A stretch of 47,068 nt of DNA. It comes from UMGS172 sp045649545 (GTDB lineage Bacteria > Bacillota > Clostridia > Oscillospirales > Acutalibacteraceae). Each line of letters begins with the position of its first letter. Within the stretch, counting starts at the first letter, position 1. Positions 23,447 to 31,378 of the stretch are shown piece after piece. A model generated the notes under the pieces. The model saw only the letters and a program-made list of their open reading frames with translations. It did no database searches and had not been told where the DNA came from. Location of the stretch: the NCBI GenBank assembly GCA_045649545.1, contig JAZRQE010000041.1:1-47068 (forward strand), read 5' to 3'. Both the position numbers and the translations under genes were made by a program.

Positions 23447-23470
23447 CGGCTCCCCTTTTTAAGGGAGCCG
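23447..23470 (-). terminator. Terminator of the SGNH hydrolase gene
   Basis: CGGCTCCC / GGGAGCCG stem, followed on the minus strand by TAATTTTAG. It lies 18 bases after the stop of the hydrolase gene. Confidence 0.7.
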
Positions 23471-23488
23471 AATATAACCTATTAAACT

Positions 23489-24397
23489 TTAAGAGTTTTT
23501 CCTGACAAAGTCCAAAAGTTCGTTTGCAAATGAAGCATAACCCTCCGGTGTCGGATGAATATTATCATCGCAAATTTCAACATCCCAAGTTCTTGAACTT
23601 ACATATGTTATGTTGTCATATTTTTTCTCACACTCTTTAGCACACCACTCAATTGTATCACGTCTAAAGCCGCCCTCACTGTCAGCTATGGGCAGTAGCA
23701 AATAAATGTGTGCCGCCGGGTACAACTCTCTTATTTGCCCAACAAAATCAACATAAACCTCTTTAAACTCTACCGTATTCTCCTCGTTAATAAGACGGTC
23801 ATTTGTGCCAAGATTAATAAAAATCATATCAGGTATTTCAGACTTACTGAAATCATAATCAGTCAATTCTTGGTATGTCATAGGATTTTGCATTTTAAAG
23901 AATGCCTTAGACATACCCTCCACCCCTGCTCGGTCGGGACGGTTAAGATAACCGCGGCCAATACAAAGCGACATTGCACCTTGAGCAACACAGGTGTAAT
24001 CACAGTCAAGTTCTCTTGGCAATACTACCGAATGAGAAACGGGAGAATGTGTCAACGAGTCACCGATGAACAATAAGTGCTTTGCTCTTGACGGTGCTTT
24101 TCGGATATTTCCGTCAGTTTCAACACCCATAAAATACATCGGTTCAACTGTTTCATCTGCAGTAATTCTTATAAGTGACTCACCGTTAACGGCGTATATT
24201 CCGTCTTCTGTTTCTACTTTTGTACCGTTTATTAAAACCGAATAATCCTTTTTTTCAGCCTTAATATCAAGCTTAAAATCCTTATCACAATAAAACTCAA
24301 CATACGGGCGAATCCACTGAGAAATTCTTCCACCCTCAGTTTCTTCCCACCGTCCATGAAAATTAAAATTGCTATCACAAAATTCAAAATATTTCAT
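23489..24397 (-). CDS. SGNH/GDSL hydrolase with N-terminal beta domain, CE2-like esterase (302 aa)
   Basis: Residues 1-100 form a beta-rich N-terminal domain (FHGRWEE...QWIRPYVEFYC), and 106-302 an SGNH hydrolase: nucleophile Ser114 in IGDSLTH, oxyanion Asn199 in LGTND, and Asp278/His281 in DDNIHP. This architecture matches carbohydrate esterase family 2-like enzymes that remove acetyl groups from sugars. There is no signal peptide, so a cytoplasmic action on imported oligosaccharides is likely. It is a single-gene unit with AAGGAA before the ATG and its own terminator. Confidence 0.85.
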   Translation of the reverse strand: MKYFEFCDSNFNFHGRWEETEGGRISQWIRPYVEFYCDKDFKLDIKAEKKDYSVLINGTKVETEDGIYAVNGESLIRITADETVEPMYFMGVETDGNIRKAPSRAKHLLFIGDSLTHSPVSHSVVLPRELDCDYTCVAQGAMSLCIGRGYLNRPDRAGVEGMSKAFFKMQNPMTYQELTDYDFSKSEIPDMIFINLGTNDRLINEENTVEFKEVYVDFVGQIRELYPAAHIYLLLPIADSEGGFRRDTIEWCAKECEKKYDNITYVSSRTWDVEICDDNIHPTPEGYASFANELLDFVRKNS

Positions 24398-24467
24398 AAT
24401 TTAAATTCCTTTGCAGTTTTTACCCATTATACATCCAATGCCTTTAAAAATCAACATCTGCATCAAT

Positions 24468-25025
24468 TTATTTGTTTTTCTCAACAAAATCCAAAATCTC
24501 ATTTATATCAGCACTTACATACATAAGGTCTTTTACCGTTTTACTGATAAAACCATCCTCGATACCCTTATTTAAAACAGCCAAAAGACCGTCATAATAT
24601 CCGTTGGTATTAAGCAGAGCCATCGGTTTTTTATGCTGATTTAAACTCTTTAAAGTCATCATTTCGAACATTTCATCATAAGTACCGATACCGCCGGGAG
24701 TGATAATATAAGCATCACTTAATTCTTCAAGAAGTTTTTTACGTTCACGCATAGTTTCGGTTTCAATAAATTCATCAATCTTATCGAATAAAATACCATC
24801 AACACGCTTGCCGTTTTCCATAAAAAAATTAGGTACGACACCTATAATTTTTGCATTGCCTTCACGGTTTGCACCCCGTGCCACCGCACCCATAAGACCG
24901 CTTCCACCACCGCCGAAAACAAGATTGTGTCCCCTTTTAGATAACTCGTACCCTAAATTTTCGCCCTCAGTAATATAAATTTTCAAAATGCTGTCACTTG
25001 CAGCACCGTAAACGCATATATTCAT
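24468..25025 (-). CDS. LOG-family protein, Rossmann fold nucleotide-binding (185 aa)
   Basis: LOG-family proteins (TIGR00730) hydrolyse nucleoside 5'-monophosphates to base and ribose 5-phosphate (cytokinin riboside phosphoribohydrolase in some organisms); the bacterial role varies. The signatures GGGGSGLMGAVARGA at about 38-52 and the PGGIGTYDEMFE motif (about 110-121) are both present, with the MRERKK stretch before it. The start at 25025 has AGGAGAG eight bases upstream; the longer reading begins six codons earlier and is less likely. It is the second SLOG-superfamily member within 3 kb, but shares no operon with the first. Confidence 0.9.
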   Translation of the reverse strand: MNICVYGAASDSILKIYITEGENLGYELSKRGHNLVFGGGGSGLMGAVARGANREGNAKIIGVVPNFFMENGKRVDGILFDKIDEFIETETMRERKKLLEELSDAYIITPGGIGTYDEMFEMMTLKSLNQHKKPMALLNTNGYYDGLLAVLNKGIEDGFISKTVKDLMYVSADINEILDFVEKNK

Positions 25026-25213
25026 AAATTCTCTCCTAAACAATTATAATATTTACATCATAAATTAATATTGCGAAAAAATCAAGGTTATACTACTATA
25101 TTTTATATAAATTTAAAAATATGTCTTTTAATTTAGTTTATCTTGTGTTATACTGTGTTTAGTTAATGTCGAATTATGCTTAAATCAAGATAGATTTTTG
25201 AGGTGCTGTCCTT

Positions 25214-25846
25214 ATGTTAGGATTTTACAATTATACGGTCATTTTAACATATCTCTCGCTTTGCTCCGGAATCACCGGTATTTGGTTTTGTATGAACGGT
25301 CATCCCGGCGTTGCTACAATTTGCCTGCTTTTTTCAGGTCTCTGTGATGCTTTTGACGGACGTGTTGCCAGAATGAGAAAAACAAGCACCGAACAGGAAA
25401 AACGTTTCGGTATTCAGTTAGACTCGCTGTGCGATTTGGTTTGCTTCGGTGTACTTCCCTGCTTTATCGGACATGCCGTCGGTATGAAAAGTGCATTATA
25501 CATACCGGTTTTCTGCCTTTTCACCTTAGCGGCACTTATTCGTCTTGCTTACTTCAACGTAACCGAAGAAGAACGCCAACAGCAAACAACTGAAAAACGC
25601 AAAAATTATCAAGGATTGCCTGTAACGTCTTCTTCACTTATTTTTCCGTTTTTCTTCCTTGCACACTTTATCGATGCTTTAAACCCGCATATTGAGTTTA
25701 TCTATTTAGCTGCTCTTGTGCTGACCGGTGCGTTGTTTGTAGTAAAAAGTCTTAAAATCAAAAAACCGAGCTTCAAAGGTATTTTAGTGCTTATTGTATT
25801 CGGCTGTATTGAACTTGCAATATTAATTATTTTAAAACATTTATGA
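25214..25846 (+). CDS. pssA: CDP-diacylglycerol-serine O-phosphatidyltransferase (210 aa)
   Basis: Makes phosphatidylserine from CDP-diacylglycerol and serine. The CDP-alcohol phosphotransferase motif is complete: Asp45, Asp48-Gly49, Ala52-Arg53, Gly66, Asp70, Asp74, with a somewhat longer loop between AR and G as in Gram-positive PssA. Several membrane segments follow (GVLPCFIGHAV, YIPVFCLFTLAALIRLAYF, and the C-terminal IYLAALVLTGALFVV and GILVLIVFGCIELAILIILKHL). It overlaps psd by 4 bases. Confidence 0.93.
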   Translation: MLGFYNYTVILTYLSLCSGITGIWFCMNGHPGVATICLLFSGLCDAFDGRVARMRKTSTEQEKRFGIQLDSLCDLVCFGVLPCFIGHAVGMKSALYIPVFCLFTLAALIRLAYFNVTEEERQQQTTEKRKNYQGLPVTSSSLIFPFFFLAHFIDALNPHIEFIYLAALVLTGALFVVKSLKIKKPSFKGILVLIVFGCIELAILIILKHL

Positions 25847-26694
25847 GAACTACTGAAAGTATTAATAAAACCGGAGCTTGCTCGCTCCGGTTTTTGTATA
25901 ACACCGCAGTCGGCAGATGTATTTTGCGACTGTTAATATGTAAACCTATATCATCCATTGCGGGATTTTTCCTTGACAGTAGGTTGTCTTCTGTTTTCGT
26001 AAAGCCTTTTATAAAATCCAACAAAATTGACATGACCGATTATGAGCAACGAAAGTATAAGTCGTTTAATGACTTTTTTACACGTAAGGTTCTTAACGGT
26101 GCAAGACCTGTCTGTGCCGAAGAAAACGCTTTTGTAAGCCCTGCCGATGCCCGTCTTTCGGCTTATGACATCACACCCGAACGGTATTTTACGGTAAAAG
26201 GCATTGACTACACAATTACCGATTTGCTGGAAGACGACACACTTGCCGAAAGGTTTTCGGGCGGATACTGTTTAATTTTCCGTTTGGCGGTCGATAACTA
26301 TCACCGCTACGGCTGGTCTTGTGACGGTGAGGCAGAAAAAACTGTGCACATAAAAGGAAAATACCACACTGTTCAACCGATTGCAATGCGTCGCTACCCC
26401 ATTTTTCGCGAAAACGTACGCGAATATACCGTTTTAAACACTGAAAAGTTCGGTACAGTCGTACAAATTGAGGTTGGTGCGTTAATGGTCGGTCGTATCT
26501 GCAATAATGAAACCACCGGTTGTACCGCAAAAAAAAGTGACGAAAAAGGCAAATTCCAATTTGGCGGTTCAACAGTCATTGTGTTAACCGAAAAGAACAA
26601 GCTCTGCCTTGATAATGAATTTTTAATTAACACCAAAAACGGATTTGAAACCAATGTAAAATACGGTGAAAAAATCGGAATTAGCCCTTATTAA
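25843..26694 (+). CDS. psd: Phosphatidylserine decarboxylase proenzyme (283 aa)
   Basis: Decarboxylates phosphatidylserine to phosphatidylethanolamine using a pyruvoyl group made by self-cleavage. The cleavage motif GGST is at 241-244 with Ser243 as the future pyruvoyl residue; Asp102 (SPADARL) and His154 (DNYHRYGW) complete the self-processing triad. The protein is shorter at the C terminus than membrane-tethered E. coli Psd but typical of Firmicutes. A 4-base overlap with pssA couples consecutive steps; the pair supplies phosphatidylethanolamine. Confidence 0.94.
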   Translation: MRTTESINKTGACSLRFLYNTAVGRCILRLLICKPISSIAGFFLDSRLSSVFVKPFIKSNKIDMTDYEQRKYKSFNDFFTRKVLNGARPVCAEENAFVSPADARLSAYDITPERYFTVKGIDYTITDLLEDDTLAERFSGGYCLIFRLAVDNYHRYGWSCDGEAEKTVHIKGKYHTVQPIAMRRYPIFRENVREYTVLNTEKFGTVVQIEVGALMVGRICNNETTGCTAKKSDEKGKFQFGGSTVIVLTEKNKLCLDNEFLINTKNGFETNVKYGEKIGISPY

Positions 26695-26703
26695 ATTTAT
26701 TTT

Positions 26704-26735
26704 AAGCACGTCGAAACATCTCGACGTGCTTTTTT
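26704..26735 (+). terminator. Terminator of pssA-psd
   Basis: AAGCACGTCGA / TCGACGTGCTT stem followed by TTTTTT, 10 bases after the psd stop. Confidence 0.9.
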
Positions 26736-26788
26736 GTCGAAAATTAATATATATTGTGTAATTTTTATCAGTCAACCGCAAAATGTAC

Positions 26789-26817
26789 TTGACATAACAC
26801 CCATTTAGTTATACAAT
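26789..26817 (+). promoter_or_regulatory. Promoter of rny
   Basis: Perfect TTGACA (26789-26794), 17-base spacer and TACAAT (26812-26817) on the plus strand. It gives a leader of about 168 nt before RNase Y. A second TATAAT at 26826-26831 lies in the leader but has no -35 partner. Confidence 0.75.
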
Positions 26818-26823
26818 GTATAA

Positions 26824-26991
26824 GGATATAATGATGTATTATGTCTTCGATTTTGGCGATTCGAACGTAATACTTTGATATACCCCGGTGAACATGCGAC
26901 CGGATAAATATCGGTGATTTTGTAAACTACTCAATTTTGTTACCAAAACCGATAATTCAACAGCAGTTATTATATAAAGGAGGTACCGAAT
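26824..26991 (+). promoter_or_regulatory. Structured leader of rny
   Basis: The leader begins with a hairpin at 26836-26873 in which two stem parts (GTATTATG with TTCGA, opposite TCGAACGTAATAC) pair with a two-base bulge, about 12 nt after the predicted start site. A smaller ACCG..CGGT hairpin follows at 26899-26915, and AAAGGAGG sits before the ATG. RNase Y transcripts are autoregulated in some Firmicutes; here this is only a possibility. Confidence 0.4.
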
Positions 26992-28536
26992 ATGTTGTGG
27001 TACATCATTGAAGGTGCTGCAGCGATTGTTTTAGCCATTATCACTTTCGTTTTAGGCTCATCGCACCGCCGCAGAACCGCAGAAGCCGCAATCGGCTCTG
27101 CTGAAGACGAGGCAAGACGCATTTTAAACGACGCCATGAAAAATGCCGAAGCTAAGAAAAAAGAAGCTATTTTAGAAGCAAAAGATGAGATTATCAAATC
27201 ACGTAACGAAGCTGAAAAGGATTTGCGTGAACGCCGTACAGAGGTGCAGCGTCAGGAACACAGAATCCAACAAAAAGAAGAATCGTTAGAGCGTAAAATT
27301 GAAAATCTTGAAGTTAAGGAAAACAAATTAGCCGAGCGTCAAAAAGTCGTTGAGGAACGCTTGGCCGAAGCCGAACAGCTGAAAAAAAGCCAGTTTGATA
27401 TGCTTGAAAAAATATCAGGCTTTACTGCCGAGCAGGCAAAAGCTCAGCTTTTGAACCTTTTAGACGGTGAATTACAGCACGAAAAGGCAATGAAAATTTC
27501 CGAATACGACCAACAGTTAAAAGAAGAAGCCGACCAGCGTGCCCGTGAGCTTATCTCTATGGCAATTCAACGCTGTGCTGCTGACCATTCGTCTGAAGCT
27601 ACCGTATCGGTTGTAGCTTTGCCTAATGACGAAATGAAAGGTCGCATCATCGGTCGTGAAGGCCGTAACATCAGAGCTTTGGAGACTGCTACCGGTGTTG
27701 ACTTGATTATTGACGATACACCTGAAGCAATCACCGTTTCGAGCTTTGACCCCGTCCGTCGTGAAATTGCCCGTTTAACATTAGAAAAGCTGATTGTTGA
27801 CGGACGTATTCATCCGGCACGCATTGAGGAAACTGTTGAAAAATCCCGTCAAGAGGTTGAACGCACCATTAAGCAAAAGGGCGAACAGGCTATGCTTGAC
27901 GCAGGTGTTCACAGTATGCACCCCGAAATCGTCAAGTTGTTAGGACGTCTTTTCTACCGTACCAGCTACGGACAGAACGTACTTAACCATTCGCTTGAAG
28001 TTTGCTACATTACCGGTCTTTTAGCCGCCGAATTAGGTGAAGACGTAAGTCTTGCAAAGCGTGCAGGTTTACTCCACGATATCGGTAAAGCTATTGACCA
28101 TGAGCAGGAAGGCTCACACATCCAGTTGGGTGTTGAGGTTGCCAAAAAGTATAAAGAAAACGATGCAGTTATCCATGCCATTCACGCTCACCACGGTGAT
28201 GTTGAGGCTAAAACAGTTATCGCTTGTCTTGTTCAGGCTGCCGATGCTATTTCTGCCGCACGTCGCGGTGCCAGACGCGAAAATATCGAGAGTTATATCA
28301 AACGCCTTGAAAAGTTGGAGGAAATCGCCAATTCCTTTAACGGTGTTGAAACCTCGTTCGCTATTCAGGCTGGCCGTGAAATTCGCGTTATGGTTAAACC
28401 CGAGGCTATTAACGATGACCAAATGATTTTAGTTGCGCGTGATATTGTCAAGGAAATTGAAAACAACCTTGACTACCCCGGTCAGATTAAGGTTAACCTT
28501 ATCCGTGAAAACCGCGTTATTGACTACGCAAAATAG
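26992..28536 (+). CDS. rny: Ribonuclease Y (514 aa)
   Basis: The main membrane-anchored endoribonuclease that starts mRNA decay in Firmicutes. Domain order: N-terminal transmembrane helix (about 4-23), long charged coiled coil (about 30-170), KH domain with GRIIGREGRNIRALE (about 217-231), and HD domain with LLHDIGKAIDHEQEGSH and the catalytic His-Asp pair, then the C-terminal region ending VIDYAK, the family end. Normal length. Its usual partner ymdB lies about 7 kb downstream in a different operon. Confidence 0.97.
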   Translation: MLWYIIEGAAAIVLAIITFVLGSSHRRRTAEAAIGSAEDEARRILNDAMKNAEAKKKEAILEAKDEIIKSRNEAEKDLRERRTEVQRQEHRIQQKEESLERKIENLEVKENKLAERQKVVEERLAEAEQLKKSQFDMLEKISGFTAEQAKAQLLNLLDGELQHEKAMKISEYDQQLKEEADQRARELISMAIQRCAADHSSEATVSVVALPNDEMKGRIIGREGRNIRALETATGVDLIIDDTPEAITVSSFDPVRREIARLTLEKLIVDGRIHPARIEETVEKSRQEVERTIKQKGEQAMLDAGVHSMHPEIVKLLGRLFYRTSYGQNVLNHSLEVCYITGLLAAELGEDVSLAKRAGLLHDIGKAIDHEQEGSHIQLGVEVAKKYKENDAVIHAIHAHHGDVEAKTVIACLVQAADAISAARRGARRENIESYIKRLEKLEEIANSFNGVETSFAIQAGREIRVMVKPEAINDDQMILVARDIVKEIENNLDYPGQIKVNLIRENRVIDYAK

Positions 28537-28553
28537 TTATCAAATAACATATT

Positions 28554-28587
28554 ACACCGTCCTGTTATTTTTAATGGGACGGTGTTT
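28554..28587 (+). terminator. Terminator of rny
   Basis: ACACCGTCC / GGACGGTGT stem with a 14-base AT-rich loop, 17 bases after the rny stop. The T tract is short (TTT), so read-through into the downstream fragment is possible. Confidence 0.55.
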
Positions 28588-28589
28588 CC

Positions 28590-28781
28590 AGTCTTAGGAT
28601 GATTCAGAAGGTTAACCTTGAGGCTAACAAAAACCTTTTCGTTGTATCGGTTATTTTAATTTCCGGTATCGGCGGAATGGCAATGGCTATCGGTCCCGTT
28701 AAGATTACCTCTATTGCCTGTGCACTTATCCTCGGTATCATCACTAACCTCTTACTCCGCAAAGGAAAAGAAGAGGAATAA
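28590..28781 (+). pseudogene. C-terminal fragment of a uracil/xanthine permease
   Basis: A short reading frame (ATG at 28599, 60 aa) reads NLFVVSVILISGIGGMAMAIGPVKITSIACALILGIITNLLL, which matches the last two membrane segments of UraA-type nucleobase permeases; full members are about 410-440 residues. Nothing upstream continues the family: the frame runs into the right arm of the rny terminator. There is no proper ribosome binding site. It ends at its own strong terminator. Most likely the tail of a deleted permease gene left after a deletion or insertion; a real small membrane protein is less likely. Confidence 0.7.
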
Positions 28782-28793
28782 TATCGCTTAATT

Positions 28794-28829
28794 AAAAATC
28801 CCGCCGGATTTCCCCGGCGGGATTTTTTT
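28794..28829 (+). terminator. Strong terminator after the permease fragment
   Basis: AAAAATCCCGCCGG / CCGGCGGGATTTTTTT with a short loop, 12 bases after the fragment's stop. It is the former end of the permease gene, still intact. Confidence 0.9.
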
Positions 28830-28897
28830 GTTGTAAAACCTTAAAATATATGGTATGATTTCTTATATAAAAGTATGATTTTTGTTATACAGCAAAT

Positions 28898-28947
28898 GCC
28901 TCCCTTGCCTAAAGGGATGTGGCACGGCAAAGTTGTGACGGAGGGAT
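28898..28947 (+). repeat. Dispersed repeat, left copy (50 bp)
   Basis: Begins GCCTCCCTTGCCTAAAGGGA and ends GGAGGGAT, with a variable inner hairpin (CAC...GTG) between. The same element occurs inverted at 29735-29786. It lies directly before the NUDIX gene and its GGAGGG end provides that gene's likely ribosome binding site. Confidence 0.8.
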
Positions 28948-28958
28948 ATAAAACTGTT

Positions 28959-29726
28959 ATGAATATAGAAGAAAGGAAAGCTCTTGTTAATTCATATCTT
29001 GGTAGGACGGTCAACATTAAAATAGACCGCCCTATAGGTTATGTACATAAAAAGGAGAATTATACTTTGACATATCCTATCAATTATGGATATATCCCTG
29101 AAGTGTTTGGCGGCGACGGCGAAGAACTTGATGTGTATCTGCTCGGTGTTGACAAGCCTGTAACTGATTATATTGCTAAAATAATTGGCGTTGTCTATCG
29201 TATAAATGATGTTGAAGATAAACTAATAGCTGCACCAGAGGGCATGTGTTTTAATCAAGCAGAAATCGCACAATACATACACTTTCAGGAACAGTATTAT
29301 GAAACCTATATTGATGCAATATATCAAAAATCTTGCGGTGCAGTTATTTATAGAGAGATAAATGATAAAATAGAATACCTTTGCATTTTACAAAAAAAGT
29401 CAGGATTGTATAGTGTGCCAAAAGGTCATAGCGAGGCATTTGAAACAGAACAGCAAACCGCAATGCGTGAGATATACGAAGAAGTAGGCATACAAACTGA
29501 ATTTAAACCGAATTTTAGATTAGAGGTACAATATGAAGTGCCAAATAATAAAAAAAAGACTGTTGTAATATTCCTCGCTGAGTACAAAGGCGAAATTAAA
29601 ATAGATGGTAATGAAATCAAGGAATATCAATGGGTTGGATATGAAAAAGCAAAGCAAATGTTCCCAAAATGGTATGAAGATATTATTGATAGTGCTGAAA
29701 TATATATTAACAGCTCAAAGTCTTGA
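28959..29726 (+). CDS. Inorganic pyrophosphatase-like / NUDIX hydrolase fusion (255 aa)
   Basis: Residues about 15-120 resemble a family-I inorganic pyrophosphatase: GYIPEVFGGDGEELDVYLLG at 45-63, where Asp53 and Asp58 match active-site acids but the classic DGDPLD is altered, so activity of this half is uncertain. Residues about 125-250 are a NUDIX domain with a perfect box at 156-178 (GHSEAFETEQQTAMREIYEE). I start at 28959 since the upstream in-frame stretch is the dispersed repeat. A fused pair would hydrolyse a nucleoside-diphosphate compound and its PPi product; this is inference. The base composition is more AT-rich than the neighbours. Confidence 0.8.
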   Translation: MNIEERKALVNSYLGRTVNIKIDRPIGYVHKKENYTLTYPINYGYIPEVFGGDGEELDVYLLGVDKPVTDYIAKIIGVVYRINDVEDKLIAAPEGMCFNQAEIAQYIHFQEQYYETYIDAIYQKSCGAVIYREINDKIEYLCILQKKSGLYSVPKGHSEAFETEQQTAMREIYEEVGIQTEFKPNFRLEVQYEVPNNKKKTVVIFLAEYKGEIKIDGNEIKEYQWVGYEKAKQMFPKWYEDIIDSAEIYINSSKS

Positions 29727-29734
29727 TTTTGAAA

Positions 29735-29786
29735 ATCCCTCCACCAACCTAACGGTTGGTCCCCCTCCCTTTAGGGCAAGGGAGGC
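29735..29786 (-). repeat. Dispersed repeat, right copy, inverted (52 bp)
   Basis: Read on the minus strand it begins GCCTCCCTTGCCCTAAAGGGAG and ends GGAGGGAT like the left copy; the inner part is a different hairpin, ACCAAC..GTTGGT. Conserved ends with variable inner stem is the pattern seen for a dispersed mini-element. Confidence 0.8.
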
Positions 29787-29849
29787 TCTATTTGTCCCCA
29801 GCTTGACACAAGCGTGAAATAAAACAAATGAAAATTTAGGAGAACCAAT

Positions 29850-30500
29850 ATGACTGACACTATAAAACGAACAATGGAAAATATCCGGAAAAACAATATG
29901 GAATGTTTTTTTGCCGAAAACAAACAGGAAGCAAGAGAGATTGCACTGTCACTGATTTCTAAAGGTGACTCAATCGGTGTCGGCGGCTCGGTAACCTTGA
30001 ATGAGCTTGACCTGTTGACCGATTTTAGAAACGGTGACTATCGCTTTTTGGACCGCTACGGTGATAAAACACCCGAAGAAATCGCACAGGTTTTCCGTGA
30101 TTCGTTTTCCGCTGATGCGTATTTTACCTCATCCAACGCCGTAACCGAAAACGGCGAATTATATAATGTTGACGGCAACGGCAACCGCGTCGCGGCTATG
30201 ATTCACGGTCCCGAAAGGATTATTGTAATCGTAGGCAAAAACAAGATTGTCAAGGACTTAAACGAGGCGGTCTTACGTGTTAAATCTGTGGCGGCACCGC
30301 TTAACTGTAAAAGACTTAACAAACAAACACCTTGTACCAAATCCGGAAAATGCATTTCATTTAGTGAGGGTAACGCCGAAATCGCGTCAGCCGGTTGCAA
30401 GACTTCAGAACGTATCTGCTGTGAATACGTTATCACTGCCATGCAACGTGTTTCTAACCGTATCAAGGTTATAATTGTAAATGAAGATTTAGGATATTAA
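29850..30500 (+). CDS. LUD domain protein, LutC/YkgG-like (216 aa)
   Basis: The LUD fold is best known from lactate utilization proteins (LutB/LutC). Visible features are the GDSIGVGGSVTLNELDLLTDF motif near the N terminus, HGPERIIVIVGKNKIVKDLNEAVLRVKSVAAPLNCKRL in the middle and a Cys-rich C-terminal part (TPCTKSGKC...CKTSERICCEY) typical of stand-alone DUF162 members. No lutA/lutB iron-sulfur partners are adjacent, so a direct role in lactate oxidation is not supported. AGGAG precedes the ATG. Confidence 0.88.
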   Translation: MTDTIKRTMENIRKNNMECFFAENKQEAREIALSLISKGDSIGVGGSVTLNELDLLTDFRNGDYRFLDRYGDKTPEEIAQVFRDSFSADAYFTSSNAVTENGELYNVDGNGNRVAAMIHGPERIIVIVGKNKIVKDLNEAVLRVKSVAAPLNCKRLNKQTPCTKSGKCISFSEGNAEIASAGCKTSERICCEYVITAMQRVSNRIKVIIVNEDLGY

Positions 30501-30512
30501 TTTTAAATTAAC

Positions 30513-30547
30513 AAAGCGCTGATGAACTCAATGTTCATCAGCGCTTT
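30513..30547. terminator. Bidirectional terminator between LUD gene and hydrolase gene
   Basis: AAAGCGCTGATGAAC / GTTCATCAGCGCTTT with a 5-base loop, with T runs on both strands. It ends both convergent genes. Confidence 0.9.
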
Positions 30548-30550
30548 TAT

Positions 30551-31354
30551 TTACATTAAATCATTCATCCATTCGACCGCAAGCTCTACCCAGTGAGCAT
30601 TATGCGAATTAGCATAACCTTTACAGGTAATCTCATTTGCCAATGCCATTCCGTGACCCATTTTCTCAAAAATATGCAACTCAAACGGAACATTTGCTTT
30701 AGCATAAGCATCTGCCAAAACAATCGAATTATTGACTTTTACACATTTATCTACCGAAGTATGTACTATGAATGCAGGGCTTGACTTTTCATCTACCCAT
30801 TTTTCAATAGACCAACGGTCATAATCTTCTTGTGTTTGTTCGCTTGCAATATTTTGAAAAGAACCGGCGTGCCACATAGAATTATCAGAAGAAACAACCG
30901 GATAAACCGGCACAATACCCTTAGGTTTGTTATAACCAAAAGGCATATCAATTGCCTTGTTTACCTCATCTAAATGCCACATTGTACCTAATGCACAGCA
31001 AAGATGTCCTCCTGCTGAAAAACCGGTTGCAAAAACCTGCTCGGTGTCAATACCATAATCTTGGGCATTGTCTTTAATATGTTTCATTGCTAAAGATGCC
31101 TCAATTAACGGTGTAGGGAACGTAGCATTTCCCTTTCCAACCGAATAATTAAGTACAAAAGCATTAAATCCGTAATGCATAAAAGCTAAAGCAATCGGCT
31201 CACCCTCGCGGTCGTTGCAAACGCAAGCGTAACCGCCTCCAGGTATAATGAGCAACGCCTTTCGATTAGATTTATCGCCAATTTTACCGGCAATATAGCA
31301 ATCAAGCCAGACATTTTCTTTGCCTTCGACCAGTTTGATTCTCTCAATCCTCAT
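30551..31354 (-). CDS. Alpha/beta hydrolase, acetyl esterase-like (267 aa)
   Basis: A small cytoplasmic esterase/lipase of the BD-FAE or acetylxylan esterase-like group. IIPGGGY is the oxyanion-hole motif (about residues 36-42), GFSAGGH (about 111-117) holds the nucleophilic Ser, HTSVDKCVKVNNS is the acid region and MGHGMA the catalytic His. There is no signal peptide. Its neighbours do not define a substrate; with the SGNH esterase at 23489 it suggests cytoplasmic deacetylation of acetylated sugars. Confidence 0.85.
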   Translation of the reverse strand: MRIERIKLVEGKENVWLDCYIAGKIGDKSNRKALLIIPGGGYACVCNDREGEPIALAFMHYGFNAFVLNYSVGKGNATFPTPLIEASLAMKHIKDNAQDYGIDTEQVFATGFSAGGHLCCALGTMWHLDEVNKAIDMPFGYNKPKGIVPVYPVVSSDNSMWHAGSFQNIASEQTQEDYDRWSIEKWVDEKSSPAFIVHTSVDKCVKVNNSIVLADAYAKANVPFELHIFEKMGHGMALANEITCKGYANSHNAHWVELAVEWMNDLM

Positions 31355-31378
31355 ATTATCACCTTAAATTTATTAAAA

